A stretch of 47,075 bases of DNA from an uncultured Blautia sp. (GCA_900547615.1 URHH01000003.1:1-47075); one strand, 5' to 3'. Numbered from the stretch's first letter, positions 7,450 to 16,239 are shown. The notes: a model not told the origin generated them from the letters alone. Translations and numbers: made by a program.

Positions 7450-8797
7450 ACATTTGTCTCCTTTTTCGTTCTTTCTGTTCTGGCGAGCCGATGACTGCAT
7501 CTACCAGGTCACTGCCGCCGCTGTCTACTACTGTAATGGGAACTTTAAGCTCCCCGGAAAGCTCTGAAAGCGTCACATCATCAAGAAATACTTCCTCCCC
7601 GTCCCGCAGCATGCTGCACGGAAGGAAAAGACGCTCTCCCAGTTCCTTTCCCTTTAACTGTTCCATTAAATCCTGCCCTGTGATCAGGCCGGAAACTGTA
7701 ATATTCTCCCCGAAAAAGCGGTTGATTACAGGCTGCACCTCCACGCAGACGCCGGGGAATTTTTCCTGAATGCTCTCCATGTGCTTTTTCAGGAAAGGCG
7801 CTGCCAGAAGCCCGGTTGCCAGTGTTCCCCGAACCTGTCTTTCGTCTCCCTCTTTCTCACTGAGATATTCCTTTACCTCTGTATCAAGAAGCCGGAGCAT
7901 TCCCACTCCGTTCTCAAGCTGGAGATACCCGTCGTACCGCTCTTCTTCCGGAAGCTCTTCTCCCGCAAGAATATACCATTCGTCGGACGCGTGGATAAAA
8001 TGGATCCCATGCTTTTTCATCATTTTTTCCTGCCAGCAGTGAATGGTTTTCAAAACCTCTTTTGCGTCCTCCCTGCCAAATGGCTCAAGAGGATAAAGAC
8101 CGTCTCTGAATTTCGAAAGTCCGACCGGCACTACGGAAACGCTCTGAAGCACAGGCGCATATTCAGAAAGCTTTGAAAGACTGTATTCCAGCTCTTCCTT
8201 ATCGTTTACGCCTTTACACAGAACGATCTGTCCGTTCATGGTAATGCCTGCCTCATAAAGCGCATCTGCTTTTTTGAGCGCTTCCCCTGCAAAACGGTTA
8301 TGGAGCATCTCACAGCGAAGCTTCGGATTCATAGTCTGAAAAGAAATATTGATCGGTTCCAGATGATACTGAATGATCCGCTCGATGTTATGATCGCTCA
8401 TATTTGTGAGCGTTACGTAATTCCCCTGAAGGAAAGAAAGTCTGGAATCGTCATCCTTAAAATAAAGGGTATCCCGCATTCCCGGCGGCATCTGATCAAT
8501 AAAACAGAAAATACACTTATTACAGCAGGAACGGTACTCATCCATCAGACCGTTCTCAAATTCTGCACCAAGATCCTCCTCATACTCCTTCTCTACCTCA
8601 AGCTCCCATACTTCTCCGTCCGCCTTTTCGATCAGAAGCTCCACATATTCCTCATTCATGAGATAGCGGTAATCAAACACGTCCTCCACAGGCTGTCCGT
8701 TTACGGAAAGAAGGGCGTCTCCCGGGGCAAGTTCAAGTTCTTCTGCAATACTTCCCGGAAGGACAGAAGAAATAATATGCTTCTTTTCTTTTTTCAT
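7388..8797 (-). CDS. DUF512 family radical SAM protein with N-terminal PDZ-like domain
   Basis: A 469-residue protein. Residues about 8-60 resemble a PDZ domain (SVLPGSIAEELELAPGD). The radical SAM cysteines are in a C-x3-C-x2-C pattern at CCNKCIFC, followed by FIDQMPPGMR and the DUF512 C-terminal domain. The reaction is unknown for the family, which is conserved in Clostridia next to der. The start at 8795-8797 has GAGGT upstream. The last ~20 residues, including a Cys-rich end (CNCGKTQC), are read from DNA that in another frame encodes the P-loop of Der; the TAA is at 7388-7390. This tail may be non-functional read-through of an overlapping 3' end. Confidence 0.9.
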   Translation of the reverse strand: MKKEKKHIISSVLPGSIAEELELAPGDALLSVNGQPVEDVFDYRYLMNEEYVELLIEKADGEVWELEVEKEYEEDLGAEFENGLMDEYRSCCNKCIFCFIDQMPPGMRDTLYFKDDDSRLSFLQGNYVTLTNMSDHNIERIIQYHLEPINISFQTMNPKLRCEMLHNRFAGEALKKADALYEAGITMNGQIVLCKGVNDKEELEYSLSKLSEYAPVLQSVSVVPVGLSKFRDGLYPLEPFGREDAKEVLKTIHCWQEKMMKKHGIHFIHASDEWYILAGEELPEEERYDGYLQLENGVGMLRLLDTEVKEYLSEKEGDERQVRGTLATGLLAAPFLKKHMESIQEKFPGVCVEVQPVINRFFGENITVSGLITGQDLMEQLKGKELGERLFLPCSMLRDGEEVFLDDVTLSELSGELKVPITVVDSGGSDLVDAVIGSPEQKERKRRQMYEQTGSCNCGKTQCGEIHTV

Positions 8798-8919
8798 GTT
8801 TACCTCAACTGAGGCAGTTTTCAATTCTGCCTGTCTATCTTCAAAAGGGCATTGATACCCATGATTTATCATTATCTTCATTATCATACCAATTTTCCGG
8901 GTAAAAATCAATAAATTCC

Positions 8920-8948
8920 TTGACGATATTTAGGGCAAATGTTATAAA
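8920..8948 (+). promoter_or_regulatory. Predicted promoter of the PRPP synthetase gene
   Basis: TTGACG (8920-8925) and TATAAA (8943-8948) are separated by 17 bp, about 55 bp upstream of the prs start codon. Confidence 0.7.
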
Positions 8949-9004
8949 TAAAGATAGAGCTTTATTTTTTCAAGAAAATTTAACATCATACTTAGGAGGA
9001 TACT

Positions 9005-10174
9005 ATGCCAAACATAGAATTATTGGAGAAATCTATGCCTGTTGCCCCTATTCGTATTGCCGCACTGGCAGGATGCCGCGAGCTTGCAGAGGAAGTAGAC
9101 AGGAAGCTGGTAAAATTCCGCAAGGAGCTTGTTTCCAGAAAACAGCTCAGCATCATCCCTCAGGGATACAGCGAGAACACTTTCCTTGTAGACTGTGAGT
9201 GCCCGCGCTTTGGTACAGGAGAAGGAAAAGGCTATATCAAAGAATCTGTCCGCGGTACAGACCTTTATATCATGGTTGACATTACCAACTACAGCCTGAC
9301 TTATTCCGTATGCGGACACGAAAATCATATGTCTCCTGATAACCACTATCAAGATTTAAAGAGAATCATTTCCGCAGCTACAGGAAAAGCGCACAGAATC
9401 AATGTCATTATGCCGTTCCTGTATGAAGGCCGTCAGCACAGACGCTCCAAAAGGGAATCTCTTGACTGCGCTCTCGCATTAAAGGAACTGAGCGATATGG
9501 GTGTTTCCAATATCATTACTTTTGACGCCCACGATCCGCGTGTACAGAATTCCATTCCGCTGAACGGATTTGATAACTTCTTCCCGACTTACCAGTTCTT
9601 AAAAGCACTTGTACGCAGTGTTCCGGACTTCCATGTGGACAACGATCACCTCATGATCATCAGCCCGGACGAAGGCGCAATGTCAAGAGCTGTTTATTTT
9701 TCCAATATCCTTGGAGTAGATATGGGTATGTTCTATAAACGCCGCGATTATTCTACTATCGTAAACGGCAAAAACCCGATCGTGGCTCACGAGTTTCTTG
9801 GTGACTCTGTAGAGGGAAAAGATGTTGTCATTATCGACGATATGATCTCCTCCGGAGAAAGTATGCTTGATGTGGCAAAACAGATCAAAGAACGTCACGC
9901 AAACCGCGTATTCATCTGTACAACCTACGGCCTTTTCACAGACGGCCTTCATAAATTTGATGAATATTACGAAAAAGGCTGGATTGACAAGGTAATTACC
10001 ACAAACTTAAATTACCGTATTCCTGAGCTTCTGGAAAAGCCATATTATGTAGAAGCAAATATGAGCAAATATCTGGCAAGCATCATTGACATCATCAACC
10101 ACGATGTGTCTGTCGAAAAAGTTCGTTCCAGCAACGAAAAGATCATGGATCTTATGAAACGCCTGAAAGGCTGA
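9005..10174 (+). CDS. prs: Ribose-phosphate pyrophosphokinase, long divergent form
   Basis: Makes PRPP from ribose-5-phosphate and ATP for purine, pyrimidine, His and NAD synthesis. At 389 residues it is about 70 longer than the usual enzyme of about 315, mainly through an N-terminal extension and insertions. Family marks remain: a type I phosphoribosyl site VVIIDDMISSGESM near 275-288, DAHDPRVQNSI in place of the classical DLHA-type segment, and a KRRDYST loop in the position of the catalytic flexible loop. A strong AGGAGG precedes the ATG. It is monocistronic with its own promoter and terminator. Its divergence raises the question of whether allosteric control by ADP is kept. Confidence 0.88.
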   Translation: MPNIELLEKSMPVAPIRIAALAGCRELAEEVDRKLVKFRKELVSRKQLSIIPQGYSENTFLVDCECPRFGTGEGKGYIKESVRGTDLYIMVDITNYSLTYSVCGHENHMSPDNHYQDLKRIISAATGKAHRINVIMPFLYEGRQHRRSKRESLDCALALKELSDMGVSNIITFDAHDPRVQNSIPLNGFDNFFPTYQFLKALVRSVPDFHVDNDHLMIISPDEGAMSRAVYFSNILGVDMGMFYKRRDYSTIVNGKNPIVAHEFLGDSVEGKDVVIIDDMISSGESMLDVAKQIKERHANRVFICTTYGLFTDGLHKFDEYYEKGWIDKVITTNLNYRIPELLEKPYYVEANMSKYLASIIDIINHDVSVEKVRSSNEKIMDLMKRLKG

Positions 10175-10192
10175 GAAAAAGGCAAAAAGAAA

Positions 10193-10235
10193 CGGCAGCT
10201 TCCGGTTTTCCGGAAAAGCTGCCGCTTGTTTTATT
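10193..10235 (+). terminator. Intrinsic terminator of prs
   Basis: A GC-rich stem (10193-10205 pairing with 10210-10224, with a two-base bulge) followed by a T-rich tract. It lies between the convergent prs and pgeF genes and may act both ways. Confidence 0.8.
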
Positions 10236-10239
10236 TTCT

Positions 10240-11100
10240 CTATTTTTCCTGCTTTCTGATCCCCAAAAACGCCGCAAGATTTCCTCTCTTTCCTTTTGAC
10301 GCCCTGTGAGAAAAAAGAAATTCCGGATTATGACAGGTACAGATTCCCGACATGGAAATATGACTTTCCCGTATTCCCGCCTCCATCATGGTCTTTCTGT
10401 TCGCCTCCCACAGATCAAGCTGATATTTCCCGTTTTCTTTTTTATAAAAAAGAGAATCCCAGTCTTTTTCAGGGAAGCTTTTCTGAAATGCCTCAATGAC
10501 GTCTTCGCTTACTTCATAGCACTCCTGACAGATAGAAGGTCCTATGGCGCTATATAAATCCTCCGGTCTTGTCCCGTAAGCTTCTCTCATTTTTTCCACG
10601 GTCACAGCGCCGATTTTTCCGGCAGTTCCACGCCAGCCGGAGTGAGAAAGCCCCACTGCCTTATGAACAGGGTCTACAAAGAAAAGGGGCACGCAATCTG
10701 CATAAAACGTAGCAAGAATAAGCCCCGGAACATCTGTCACCATGCCGTCCACATCTGTGTACGGCCGGGGCTTCGTAATTCCGCTGCCCCTGTCTTCTTC
10801 CGTTATCACGCGTACATTTGTGGTGTGCGTCTGGTCTGAAGTCACAATATCCTCAACAGAAAAACCCAGCGCATCCGCCATGCGCCTGTAATTTTCCCGG
10901 ACCGCCTCTTCTTCGTCTCCTCTTGTAAAACTTAAATTCATAGAGGAATAAATTCCCCTGCTGACACCTCCAAGCCTGGTGCTGAAGCCATGCACCACCC
11001 GGGGGATTTTTTCAAAAGCAGGATAAGAAAGATAGGTAACGCCCTTATTCTCTCTTATCTCCATTTTTCCTTTCGTTTCTCCGCTCCAGATAATCTCCAA
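10240..11100 (-). CDS. pgeF: YfiH/PgeF family purine nucleoside phosphorylase (peptidoglycan editing factor)
   Basis: A Cu-oxidase_4 family protein. Relatives act on purine nucleosides or keep unusual amino acids out of peptidoglycan. The metal-binding His and Cys motifs are visible: LSHSGWRGTAGKIG, CQECYEVSEDV, and CHNPEFLFSHRA near the end. The start is uncertain. A TTG at 11098-11100 has a near-perfect AAGGAGG six bases upstream, whereas the first ATG (11062-11064) has a weaker site. The TTG choice leaves an 11-bp gap after yraN. It belongs to the conserved rplS-lepB-rbgA-rnhB-yraN run. Confidence 0.88.
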   Translation of the reverse strand: MEIIWSGETKGKMEIRENKGVTYLSYPAFEKIPRVVHGFSTRLGGVSRGIYSSMNLSFTRGDEEEAVRENYRRMADALGFSVEDIVTSDQTHTTNVRVITEEDRGSGITKPRPYTDVDGMVTDVPGLILATFYADCVPLFFVDPVHKAVGLSHSGWRGTAGKIGAVTVEKMREAYGTRPEDLYSAIGPSICQECYEVSEDVIEAFQKSFPEKDWDSLFYKKENGKYQLDLWEANRKTMMEAGIRESHISMSGICTCHNPEFLFSHRASKGKRGNLAAFLGIRKQEK

Positions 11101-11111
11101 AATCTTCCTCC

Positions 11112-11504
11112 TTACAGACAAAAATCAAAGGCATTTTTTATCCAGGAAATTTTTTCTTCCTTCCCGTCAATTCCCACCACGTCAAATCTGCAGGGAATAT
11201 CCATATTTCCCACAAAGCAGGCAAGATAATACCTGGCTGCTCTGCATATCCGTCTCTGTTTTCTTTTATCCACCGCCTCAAGAGAAGTTCCTTTTTCTAT
11301 TCCCTGCCTGTATTTTACTTCCACAAACACAAGAAACTCCCCGTCTCTGGCGATCAGATCGATCTCGCCCTGCCTGCATCTGTAATTTCTCTCCAGAATA
11401 AAAAGCCCCCGGCTTTCCAGATATTCTGCTGCCAGGTTCTCATAACGGGCTCCTGTCTGCCTTCTGTTTTCATTTCCACTCAGTAAAATCTCCCCCGTTC
11501 CCAA
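11112..11504 (-). CDS. YraN/UPF0102 family protein (predicted nuclease-like fold)
   Basis: A small protein with the family signature TGARYENLAAEYLESRG near residues 17-33 and the endonuclease-like core RCRQGEIDLIARDGEFLVFVEVK, whose acidic and Lys residues match the restriction-endonuclease fold. The biochemical role is not established. No ATG is in frame near the expected start. TTG at 11502-11504 is used here; CTG seven codons on, with a GGGGGAG site upstream, is an alternative. It follows rnhB, the usual arrangement in Firmicutes. Confidence 0.87.
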   Translation of the reverse strand: MGTGEILLSGNENRRQTGARYENLAAEYLESRGLFILERNYRCRQGEIDLIARDGEFLVFVEVKYRQGIEKGTSLEAVDKRKQRRICRAARYYLACFVGNMDIPCRFDVVGIDGKEEKISWIKNAFDFCL

Positions 11505-11509
11505 AAAGC

Positions 11510-12265
11510 TTACACAAAATGTCCGATAAAGGACTTTCTGTGAATGGGGCTTGGACCGTATGTTTTCAAAGCCTCAATATGCGCCGCTGCTCCGTATCCC
11601 TTATTCGATGCAAATCCATACTGAGGCATGAGCTTATCATACTCTTCCATCATTCTGTCCCTTGTCACCTTTGCCACAATGCTCGCAGCAGCAATAGACA
11701 CGCTCTTTGCATCGCCTTTTATAATGGGAACCTGCGGAATGATAACTTCCGGTATGGTCACTGCGTCATTTAAAAGAATCTGCGGCGTAACGGATAGTTT
11801 TCCTACCGCCTCCCGCATTGCCTCATATGTCGCCTGCAAAATATTGATTTCATCAATTCTTGCAGGGGAAGCCATTCCAAGTCCTACAGAAACAGCCTCT
11901 TTCATGATCACCTCATAAAGCTCTTCCCTCTTTTTTGCGGTAAGCTTCTTAGAATCGTTTAAATAAAGAATCCGGCAATCCCTTGGAAGAATCACGGCAC
12001 ACGCCACAACAGGACCTGCAAGAGGACCTCTTCCCACCTCATCAATTCCGCACACATACCCAAGATGTTCATATTTTCTTTCATACTGCTTCATCTCTTC
12101 TGTGCGCACAAGCTCCGCCTGATAAGCCGCTTCTTTTTTTTCATATTTCTCAATGAGCTTCTGTACGCCGCTTCTTTTATCCTCTCTGTATTTTTCAAAA
12201 AGAAGCCCATAATCCTTTAAGGAAGTGTTCTCAAATTCTTCTTTTATCTCCTGAATTTTTATCAT
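11510..12265 (-). CDS. rnhB: Ribonuclease HII
   Basis: Cleaves RNA in RNA-DNA hybrids and single ribonucleotides in DNA. The catalytic signature CGIDEVGRGPLAGPVVACA is near residues 72-90, and later acidic positions (DSKKLT, NDAVTIP) are kept. It has about 70 residues before the catalytic domain, as in B. subtilis RnhB. The ATG at 12263-12265 has AAGGAG seven bases upstream, within the end of rbgA, so translation may be coupled. A GTG seven codons earlier would overlap rbgA and is less likely. Confidence 0.95.
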   Translation of the reverse strand: MIKIQEIKEEFENTSLKDYGLLFEKYREDKRSGVQKLIEKYEKKEAAYQAELVRTEEMKQYERKYEHLGYVCGIDEVGRGPLAGPVVACAVILPRDCRILYLNDSKKLTAKKREELYEVIMKEAVSVGLGMASPARIDEINILQATYEAMREAVGKLSVTPQILLNDAVTIPEVIIPQVPIIKGDAKSVSIAAASIVAKVTRDRMMEEYDKLMPQYGFASNKGYGAAAHIEALKTYGPSPIHRKSFIGHFV

Positions 12266-12276
12266 TTTCTGCTCCT

Positions 12277-13125
12277 TTAAGCCCACTCAAGAGTAATTCG
12301 TCCGATTTTTCCGCTTCTGAATTCTTCAAAGAGAATTCCTGTTGCTTTTGTATAATCCAGCTCTTCTCCTTTTTTCAGACAGCCTCTGACCCTTGCAATC
12401 TCTCCCAGGATTTCAACCGGAAGTCCTTCCTCCGCAATATTGTATCGTTTTTCAAGTGCGCCGGGGTAATTTTTACAAAGATAAGAGATAAGTTCAAGAG
12501 CCAGCTCTTCCATATTCAGTATATCGTCCTTTACCGAACCGATAAAAGCAAGACGCTTTCCAACCTCCTGATCCTCAAATTTTGGCCAGAGAATCCCCGG
12601 CGTATCAAGAAGCTCCACATTTTTGTTCAGTCGGATCCACTGTTTTCCCTTTGTGACACCTGGTTTATTTCCTGTTTTCGCACAGGCTTTTCCCGCAAAT
12701 GTATTGATAAACGTGGATTTTCCTACATTTGGAATGCCTGCAACCATCGCACGAATGGGTCTGTTCTTAATCCCTCTTTTTCTGTCTCTCTCTGTTTTTT
12801 CCTTACAGGCTTCCTGGATCACATTCTGCACAAGCTTCATTCCTGCGCCGTTTCTGGAGTCGACTTTTACCACGTAAAAGCCTTTTTCCTGAAAATATGT
12901 CTTCCACGCCTCGTTCTGTGCCTCATCTGCAAGGTCCGCCTTATTCAGAAGAATCAGCCGCGCCTTGTTTTTTCCGATTTCATCTATGTCCGGATTCCTG
13001 CTGGAAAGCGGCACACGAGCATCCACAAGCTCGATGATCAGATCAATGAGCTTTACATCCTCCTGCATCTGCCGTTTTGCCTTGGTCATATGACCTGGAT
13101 ACCACTGAACATTCACGTCTTTCAC
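12277..13125 (-). CDS. rbgA: Ribosome biogenesis GTPase RbgA (YlqF)
   Basis: A circularly permuted GTPase of 282 residues that acts late in 50S subunit assembly. The permuted order is visible: the G4 motif NKADLAD comes first (near 57), then the G1 motif GIPNVGKST (near 130) and G3 DTPG. The N-terminal WYPGHMTKAKRQM is the family opening. It starts with GTG at 13123-13125, immediately after the lepB stop, with GAAAGG upstream. A second GTG three codons on is also possible. Adjacency to lepB, rplS and rnhB is the usual Firmicute order. Confidence 0.95.
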   Translation of the reverse strand: MKDVNVQWYPGHMTKAKRQMQEDVKLIDLIIELVDARVPLSSRNPDIDEIGKNKARLILLNKADLADEAQNEAWKTYFQEKGFYVVKVDSRNGAGMKLVQNVIQEACKEKTERDRKRGIKNRPIRAMVAGIPNVGKSTFINTFAGKACAKTGNKPGVTKGKQWIRLNKNVELLDTPGILWPKFEDQEVGKRLAFIGSVKDDILNMEELALELISYLCKNYPGALEKRYNIAEEGLPVEILGEIARVRGCLKKGEELDYTKATGILFEEFRSGKIGRITLEWA

Positions 13126-13734
13126 CTAACCTTTCAAAAATCCTATTTTCTTTAACGGAGAAATGGTAAACCAGAGTTTCCCTTCTATGTATTTCTTATT
13201 TACAAGTCCTATATCTCCGTGGCGGCTGTCCTCGCTGTTGTTTCTGTTATCACCCAGAACAAAATATTCCCCGTTCTGCAGGGTGACAGCCGTCTCCGCA
13301 ATCCCTCCGCTGTTCATTTCAGGAAAATCTTTTCCCTCTTCGTATAAATCTCCGTTTATAAATATCTGTCCGTCCTTGATCTGCACAGTCTCTCCCGGAA
13401 GCCCGATCACCCTTCGGATATGAAGAGCCGCTTCATCGCTTGCATTTGTTTTAAATACAATCAGATCTCCACGTTCCGGTTCTGACATACGATAGCTCAG
13501 GCGGTTTATAAAAAACCGTTCTCCAACAGAAAGCGTCGGTTCCATCGAGCTCTCCTGCATAGTGACAGACTGAAACATCATAATTGCCACAAGAGCAGCA
13601 AACGCAAGAGTCACTATAATCTGGAACGTCCACGTAAGAGCATTTCTCACTCTTGTGTCTTCCAGTTTTTCCTTCGCCTGTATGACTCTCTTATTTTCTT
13701 TCCATTTTCCGTTTCTCCAGTCGTGTTCCTTCAT
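13126..13734 (-). CDS. lepB: Signal peptidase I with Arg at the catalytic Lys position
   Basis: A 202-residue type I signal peptidase with one transmembrane helix (about 36-57) and a long basic cytoplasmic N-terminus. Box B SSMEPTL gives the nucleophile Ser63, and box E GDNRNNSEDSRHGDIG is intact. In the box holding the general-base Lys, usually IKRxxGLPG or VKRxxGLPG, this protein reads HIRRVIGLPG. Arg107 therefore replaces Lys. No other Lys is close by. The protein otherwise looks complete. It could be an inactive or altered paralogue, or Arg may be tolerated in this lineage. It lies between rplS and rbgA. Confidence 0.9.
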   Translation of the reverse strand: MKEHDWRNGKWKENKRVIQAKEKLEDTRVRNALTWTFQIIVTLAFAALVAIMMFQSVTMQESSMEPTLSVGERFFINRLSYRMSEPERGDLIVFKTNASDEAALHIRRVIGLPGETVQIKDGQIFINGDLYEEGKDFPEMNSGGIAETAVTLQNGEYFVLGDNRNNSEDSRHGDIGLVNKKYIEGKLWFTISPLKKIGFLKG

Positions 13735-13765
13735 CTTCCCACCTGCCTTTAATATTTCCCAGTAT

Positions 13766-13802
13766 GGAAAAAGAGGGACAATAGCGAATGTTATTGTCCC
13801 TT
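13766..13802 (-). terminator. Intrinsic terminator downstream of rplS
   Basis: A 10-bp stem (13774-13783 with 13792-13801) followed on the minus strand by CTCTTTTT. It lies between rplS and lepB, so the ribosomal protein gene is probably partly uncoupled from lepB-rbgA-rnhB. Confidence 0.75.
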
Positions 13803-13825
13803 CTTTAAACTATGCGATTATTTTA

Positions 13826-14173
13826 TTATCTTACGCGCTCTTTTACTTTTGCAGCTTTACCTACACGATCTCTTAAGTAGTTCAGTTTTGCACGGCGTAC
13901 TTTACCATGACGGATAACTTCTACTTTTACTACGTGCGGGGAGTGTAATGGCCATGTTTTCTCAACGCCAACGCCGTTGGAGCTCTTTCTTACTGTGAAA
14001 GTTTCTCTTGTGCTTCCGCCCTGTCTCTTGAGAACAGTACCTTCAAAAATCTGAATTCTCTCACGGTTTCCCTCTTTGATCAGGTTGTGCACTCTTACAG
14101 TGTCACCAACTTTAAACTCCGGAACTTCTGCTTTTAACTGAGCAGCTTCAATGTTTTTAATAATCTCGTTCAT
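13826..14173 (-). CDS. rplS: 50S ribosomal protein L19
   Basis: A 115-residue ribosomal protein at the 30S-50S interface. The family core FKVGDTVRVHNLIKEGNRER, the IQIFEGTVLKRQGG segment and the C-terminal region with KVEVIRHGKVRRAKLNYLR are all present. It has its own promoter and terminator and starts the conserved run into lepB and rbgA. The ATG at 14171-14173 follows AAGGAGA. Confidence 0.97.
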   Translation of the reverse strand: MNEIIKNIEAAQLKAEVPEFKVGDTVRVHNLIKEGNRERIQIFEGTVLKRQGGSTRETFTVRKSSNGVGVEKTWPLHSPHVVKVEVIRHGKVRRAKLNYLRDRVGKAAKVKERVR

Positions 14174-14249
14174 GTTCTTTTCTCCTTATCTTCTGGATGT
14201 TCTTAATGCAACGCGCAACAGAGGACCATCTTTTTTCACAACGTAGATA

Positions 14250-14278
14250 ATTATACAACAGATTTTTTTCAAATGCAA
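14250..14278 (-). promoter_or_regulatory. Predicted promoter of rplS
   Basis: On the minus strand TTGCAT (14273-14278) and TATAAT (14250-14255) have a 17-bp spacer. This gives a leader of about 70 nt, which could hold an L19 autoregulatory structure, but I could not confirm a known leader motif. Confidence 0.75.
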
Positions 14279-14306
14279 GATATTTTTTAACGTTACCGAC
14301 AATATT

Positions 14307-15182
14307 TTACCAGCAAAGAACTTCACAGCCCGTATCTGTCACAAGAACCATAACTTCCCACTGAGCGGAGGGAAGACCGTCCACCGTACGCACAGTCCAC
14401 TCGTCCTCCTCATCTGTGTAAATTTTGTCTGTTCCCATATTCACCATCGGCTCAATGGTAAATATCATACCTGGAATCATGAGAACACCGCTGTTTTCTT
14501 CTGATGTATAGCTTACCCAGGGATCTTCATGAAATTCAAGACCTACACCGTGCCCGCCAATTTCCCGCACAACAGTATAGCCGTTTTCCAGAGCATGTTT
14601 ATGAACCGCGCTTCCCATATTTCCGATCGGCTCCCAGGGTTTTACTTTGGAAATTCCGATTTTCACACATTCCTTCACTGTTTTTACAAGCTTTTCTTTC
14701 TCTTCGCTTATTTTTCCAATACAGAACATACGGGAAGAATCCGAAAAATACCCGTTATAAATAGTAGATACGTCTACATTGATAATATCCCCCTCTTTTA
14801 ACACCACATCATCCGAAGGAATTCCGTGGCATACTACTTCATTAATAGAGGTGCACACACTTTTCGGAAAACCATCGTATCCAAGAGGCGCGGGTATACC
14901 GCCTCTTTTTATGGTTTCTTCATGTACCCAGTTATCAATTTCCTGCGTGGTCACTCCCGGACCTATATGCTCTGCCACATAATCAAGGACTGCTATATTA
15001 ATCCTGCAACTCTCTTTTATTTTTTCAATCTGCTCCGGCGTCTTGATCAAATCGTGAGCCAGAATGGGAACTCCTTTCTGACGAAACTGCTCATATTTTG
15101 TATCAAACGCCTCGTGACATTTCTTATATTTTTTTCCGCTTCCGCACCAGCACGGATCATTTCTTCCAATCTTCAAAGTCAT
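14307..15182 (-). CDS. map: Methionine aminopeptidase with N-terminal SEC-C zinc motif
   Basis: Removes the initiator Met from new proteins. Residues 1-26 form a SEC-C motif (NDPCWCGSGKKYKKCH) that binds zinc and probably docks on the ribosome. The 250-residue peptidase domain follows, with the metal ligands in NVDVSTIYNGYFSDSSR (two Asp), IGGHGVGLEFHEDP (His) and FTIEPMV (Glu), plus a final Glu in WEVMVLVTD. The 291-residue length is normal for SEC-C types. It lies 33 bp downstream of the ZIP transporter and may be co-transcribed with it. Confidence 0.95.
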   Translation of the reverse strand: MTLKIGRNDPCWCGSGKKYKKCHEAFDTKYEQFRQKGVPILAHDLIKTPEQIEKIKESCRINIAVLDYVAEHIGPGVTTQEIDNWVHEETIKRGGIPAPLGYDGFPKSVCTSINEVVCHGIPSDDVVLKEGDIINVDVSTIYNGYFSDSSRMFCIGKISEEKEKLVKTVKECVKIGISKVKPWEPIGNMGSAVHKHALENGYTVVREIGGHGVGLEFHEDPWVSYTSEENSGVLMIPGMIFTIEPMVNMGTDKIYTDEEDEWTVRTVDGLPSAQWEVMVLVTDTGCEVLCW

Positions 15183-15214
15183 TTTTCCATCCTCTTTTCT
15201 TTTTCTCTTTTGTT

Positions 15215-15991
15215 TTATCCAAATACAACATCAAGGGTCATCATTACCACAAAACCCACTGCAAAAGCCACAGTCCCCACATTGCTGTGTTCTCCCTCAT
15301 TCGCCTCGGGAATCAGTTCCTCCACAACCACATAAATCATAGCGCCTGCCGCAAAAGAAAGGAGATAGGGCAGCGCCGGATTTACATATCTGGCAAAAAC
15401 CAGCGTCAGTCCTCCTGCAAGAGGTTCTACCACGCCGGACAGGACTCCGTAAAGAAATGCTTTCCCTCTTCCTGCTCCCTCTCCCCGAAGAGGAAGGGAA
15501 ATCACAGCTCCCTCAGGGAAATTCTGTATGGCGATCCCTACGCAAAGAGCAACTGCTCCTGCCATTGTCACACTTTCATTTCCCGACAGCGCACCTGCAA
15601 ACACAGCTCCTGCCGACAATCCCTCCGGAATATTATGAATAGTAACTGCAAGGACAAGCATTGTCGTTTTTTTTAACTGTATCTTAGGTCCTTCCGCCTT
15701 CTCGCTCCCCATATGAAGGTGAGGCACCACACGGTCCATGAAAAGCAGAAATCCAATACCCAGAAAAAATCCTGCTACAGCCGGAACAAAGGCAAATTTT
15801 TTCATCTTCTGGCTCATTTCCATTGCCGGAATCAAAAGAGACCACACAGAGGCAGCAACCATAACGCCGGAGGCAAACCCTAAAAACCCCTTCTGTACAA
15901 GAGGCTTTAAATCCTTTTTCATAAAAAATACACAGGCTGCTCCAAGAGACGTTCCGAGAAACGGAATCATAAGCCCCCAGAAAACTGTCAT
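15215..15991 (-). CDS. ZIP family metal transporter
   Basis: A 258-residue membrane protein with eight predicted hydrophobic spans. The paired metal-site motifs of the family are clear: HNIPEGLSAGAVFAGAL in TM4 and NFPEGAVISLPLRGEG in TM5. This ZupT/GufA-like type imports zinc, iron or manganese; specificity cannot be told. The cytoplasmic loop before TM4 has only a short His segment (PHLHMGSEK). It is first in a likely two-gene unit with map. Confidence 0.9.
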   Translation of the reverse strand: MTVFWGLMIPFLGTSLGAACVFFMKKDLKPLVQKGFLGFASGVMVAASVWSLLIPAMEMSQKMKKFAFVPAVAGFFLGIGFLLFMDRVVPHLHMGSEKAEGPKIQLKKTTMLVLAVTIHNIPEGLSAGAVFAGALSGNESVTMAGAVALCVGIAIQNFPEGAVISLPLRGEGAGRGKAFLYGVLSGVVEPLAGGLTLVFARYVNPALPYLLSFAAGAMIYVVVEELIPEANEGEHSNVGTVAFAVGFVVMMTLDVVFG

Positions 15992-16117
15992 TCCCCTTTT
16001 TCCTCCTTGTTTTTATTTTCTTTTCCCTGTTATCATAACACATTTGATTCAAAATAACACGGTTATTCTTATCTTATTCTTTTCTCCTGTAAAAGTTACC
16101 ACTTTCTGTAATTTTTC

Positions 16118-16146
16118 TTGCCTTCCAGTTTTTTCTGTGATATACT
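16118..16146 (+). promoter_or_regulatory. Predicted promoter of the thiT riboswitch transcript
   Basis: TTGCCT (16118-16123) and TATACT (16141-16146) with a 17-bp spacer; the start near 16153 falls just before the TPP aptamer. Confidence 0.75.
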
Positions 16147-16156
16147 TTAAAACTGA

Positions 16157-16239
16157 ACCAAGGGAGCTTGTACAACAGGCTGAGAGGAAGCAGGGCTTCG
16201 ACCTTTTAACTTGATTTGGATAATGCCAACGTAAGGAGG
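16157..16239 (+). promoter_or_regulatory. TPP riboswitch (THI element)
   Basis: The conserved aptamer parts are readable: a GGGAGC 5' arm, the CTGAGA core at 16180-16185, and the 3' half GATTTGGATAATGCCAACG ending in GTAAGGAGG. The ribosome binding site GGAGG at 16235-16239 is joined to the 3' end of the aptamer, which suggests TPP blocks translation initiation by hiding it. I see no separate terminator before the start codon. Its position directly upstream of a thiamine transporter fits. Confidence 0.93.
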
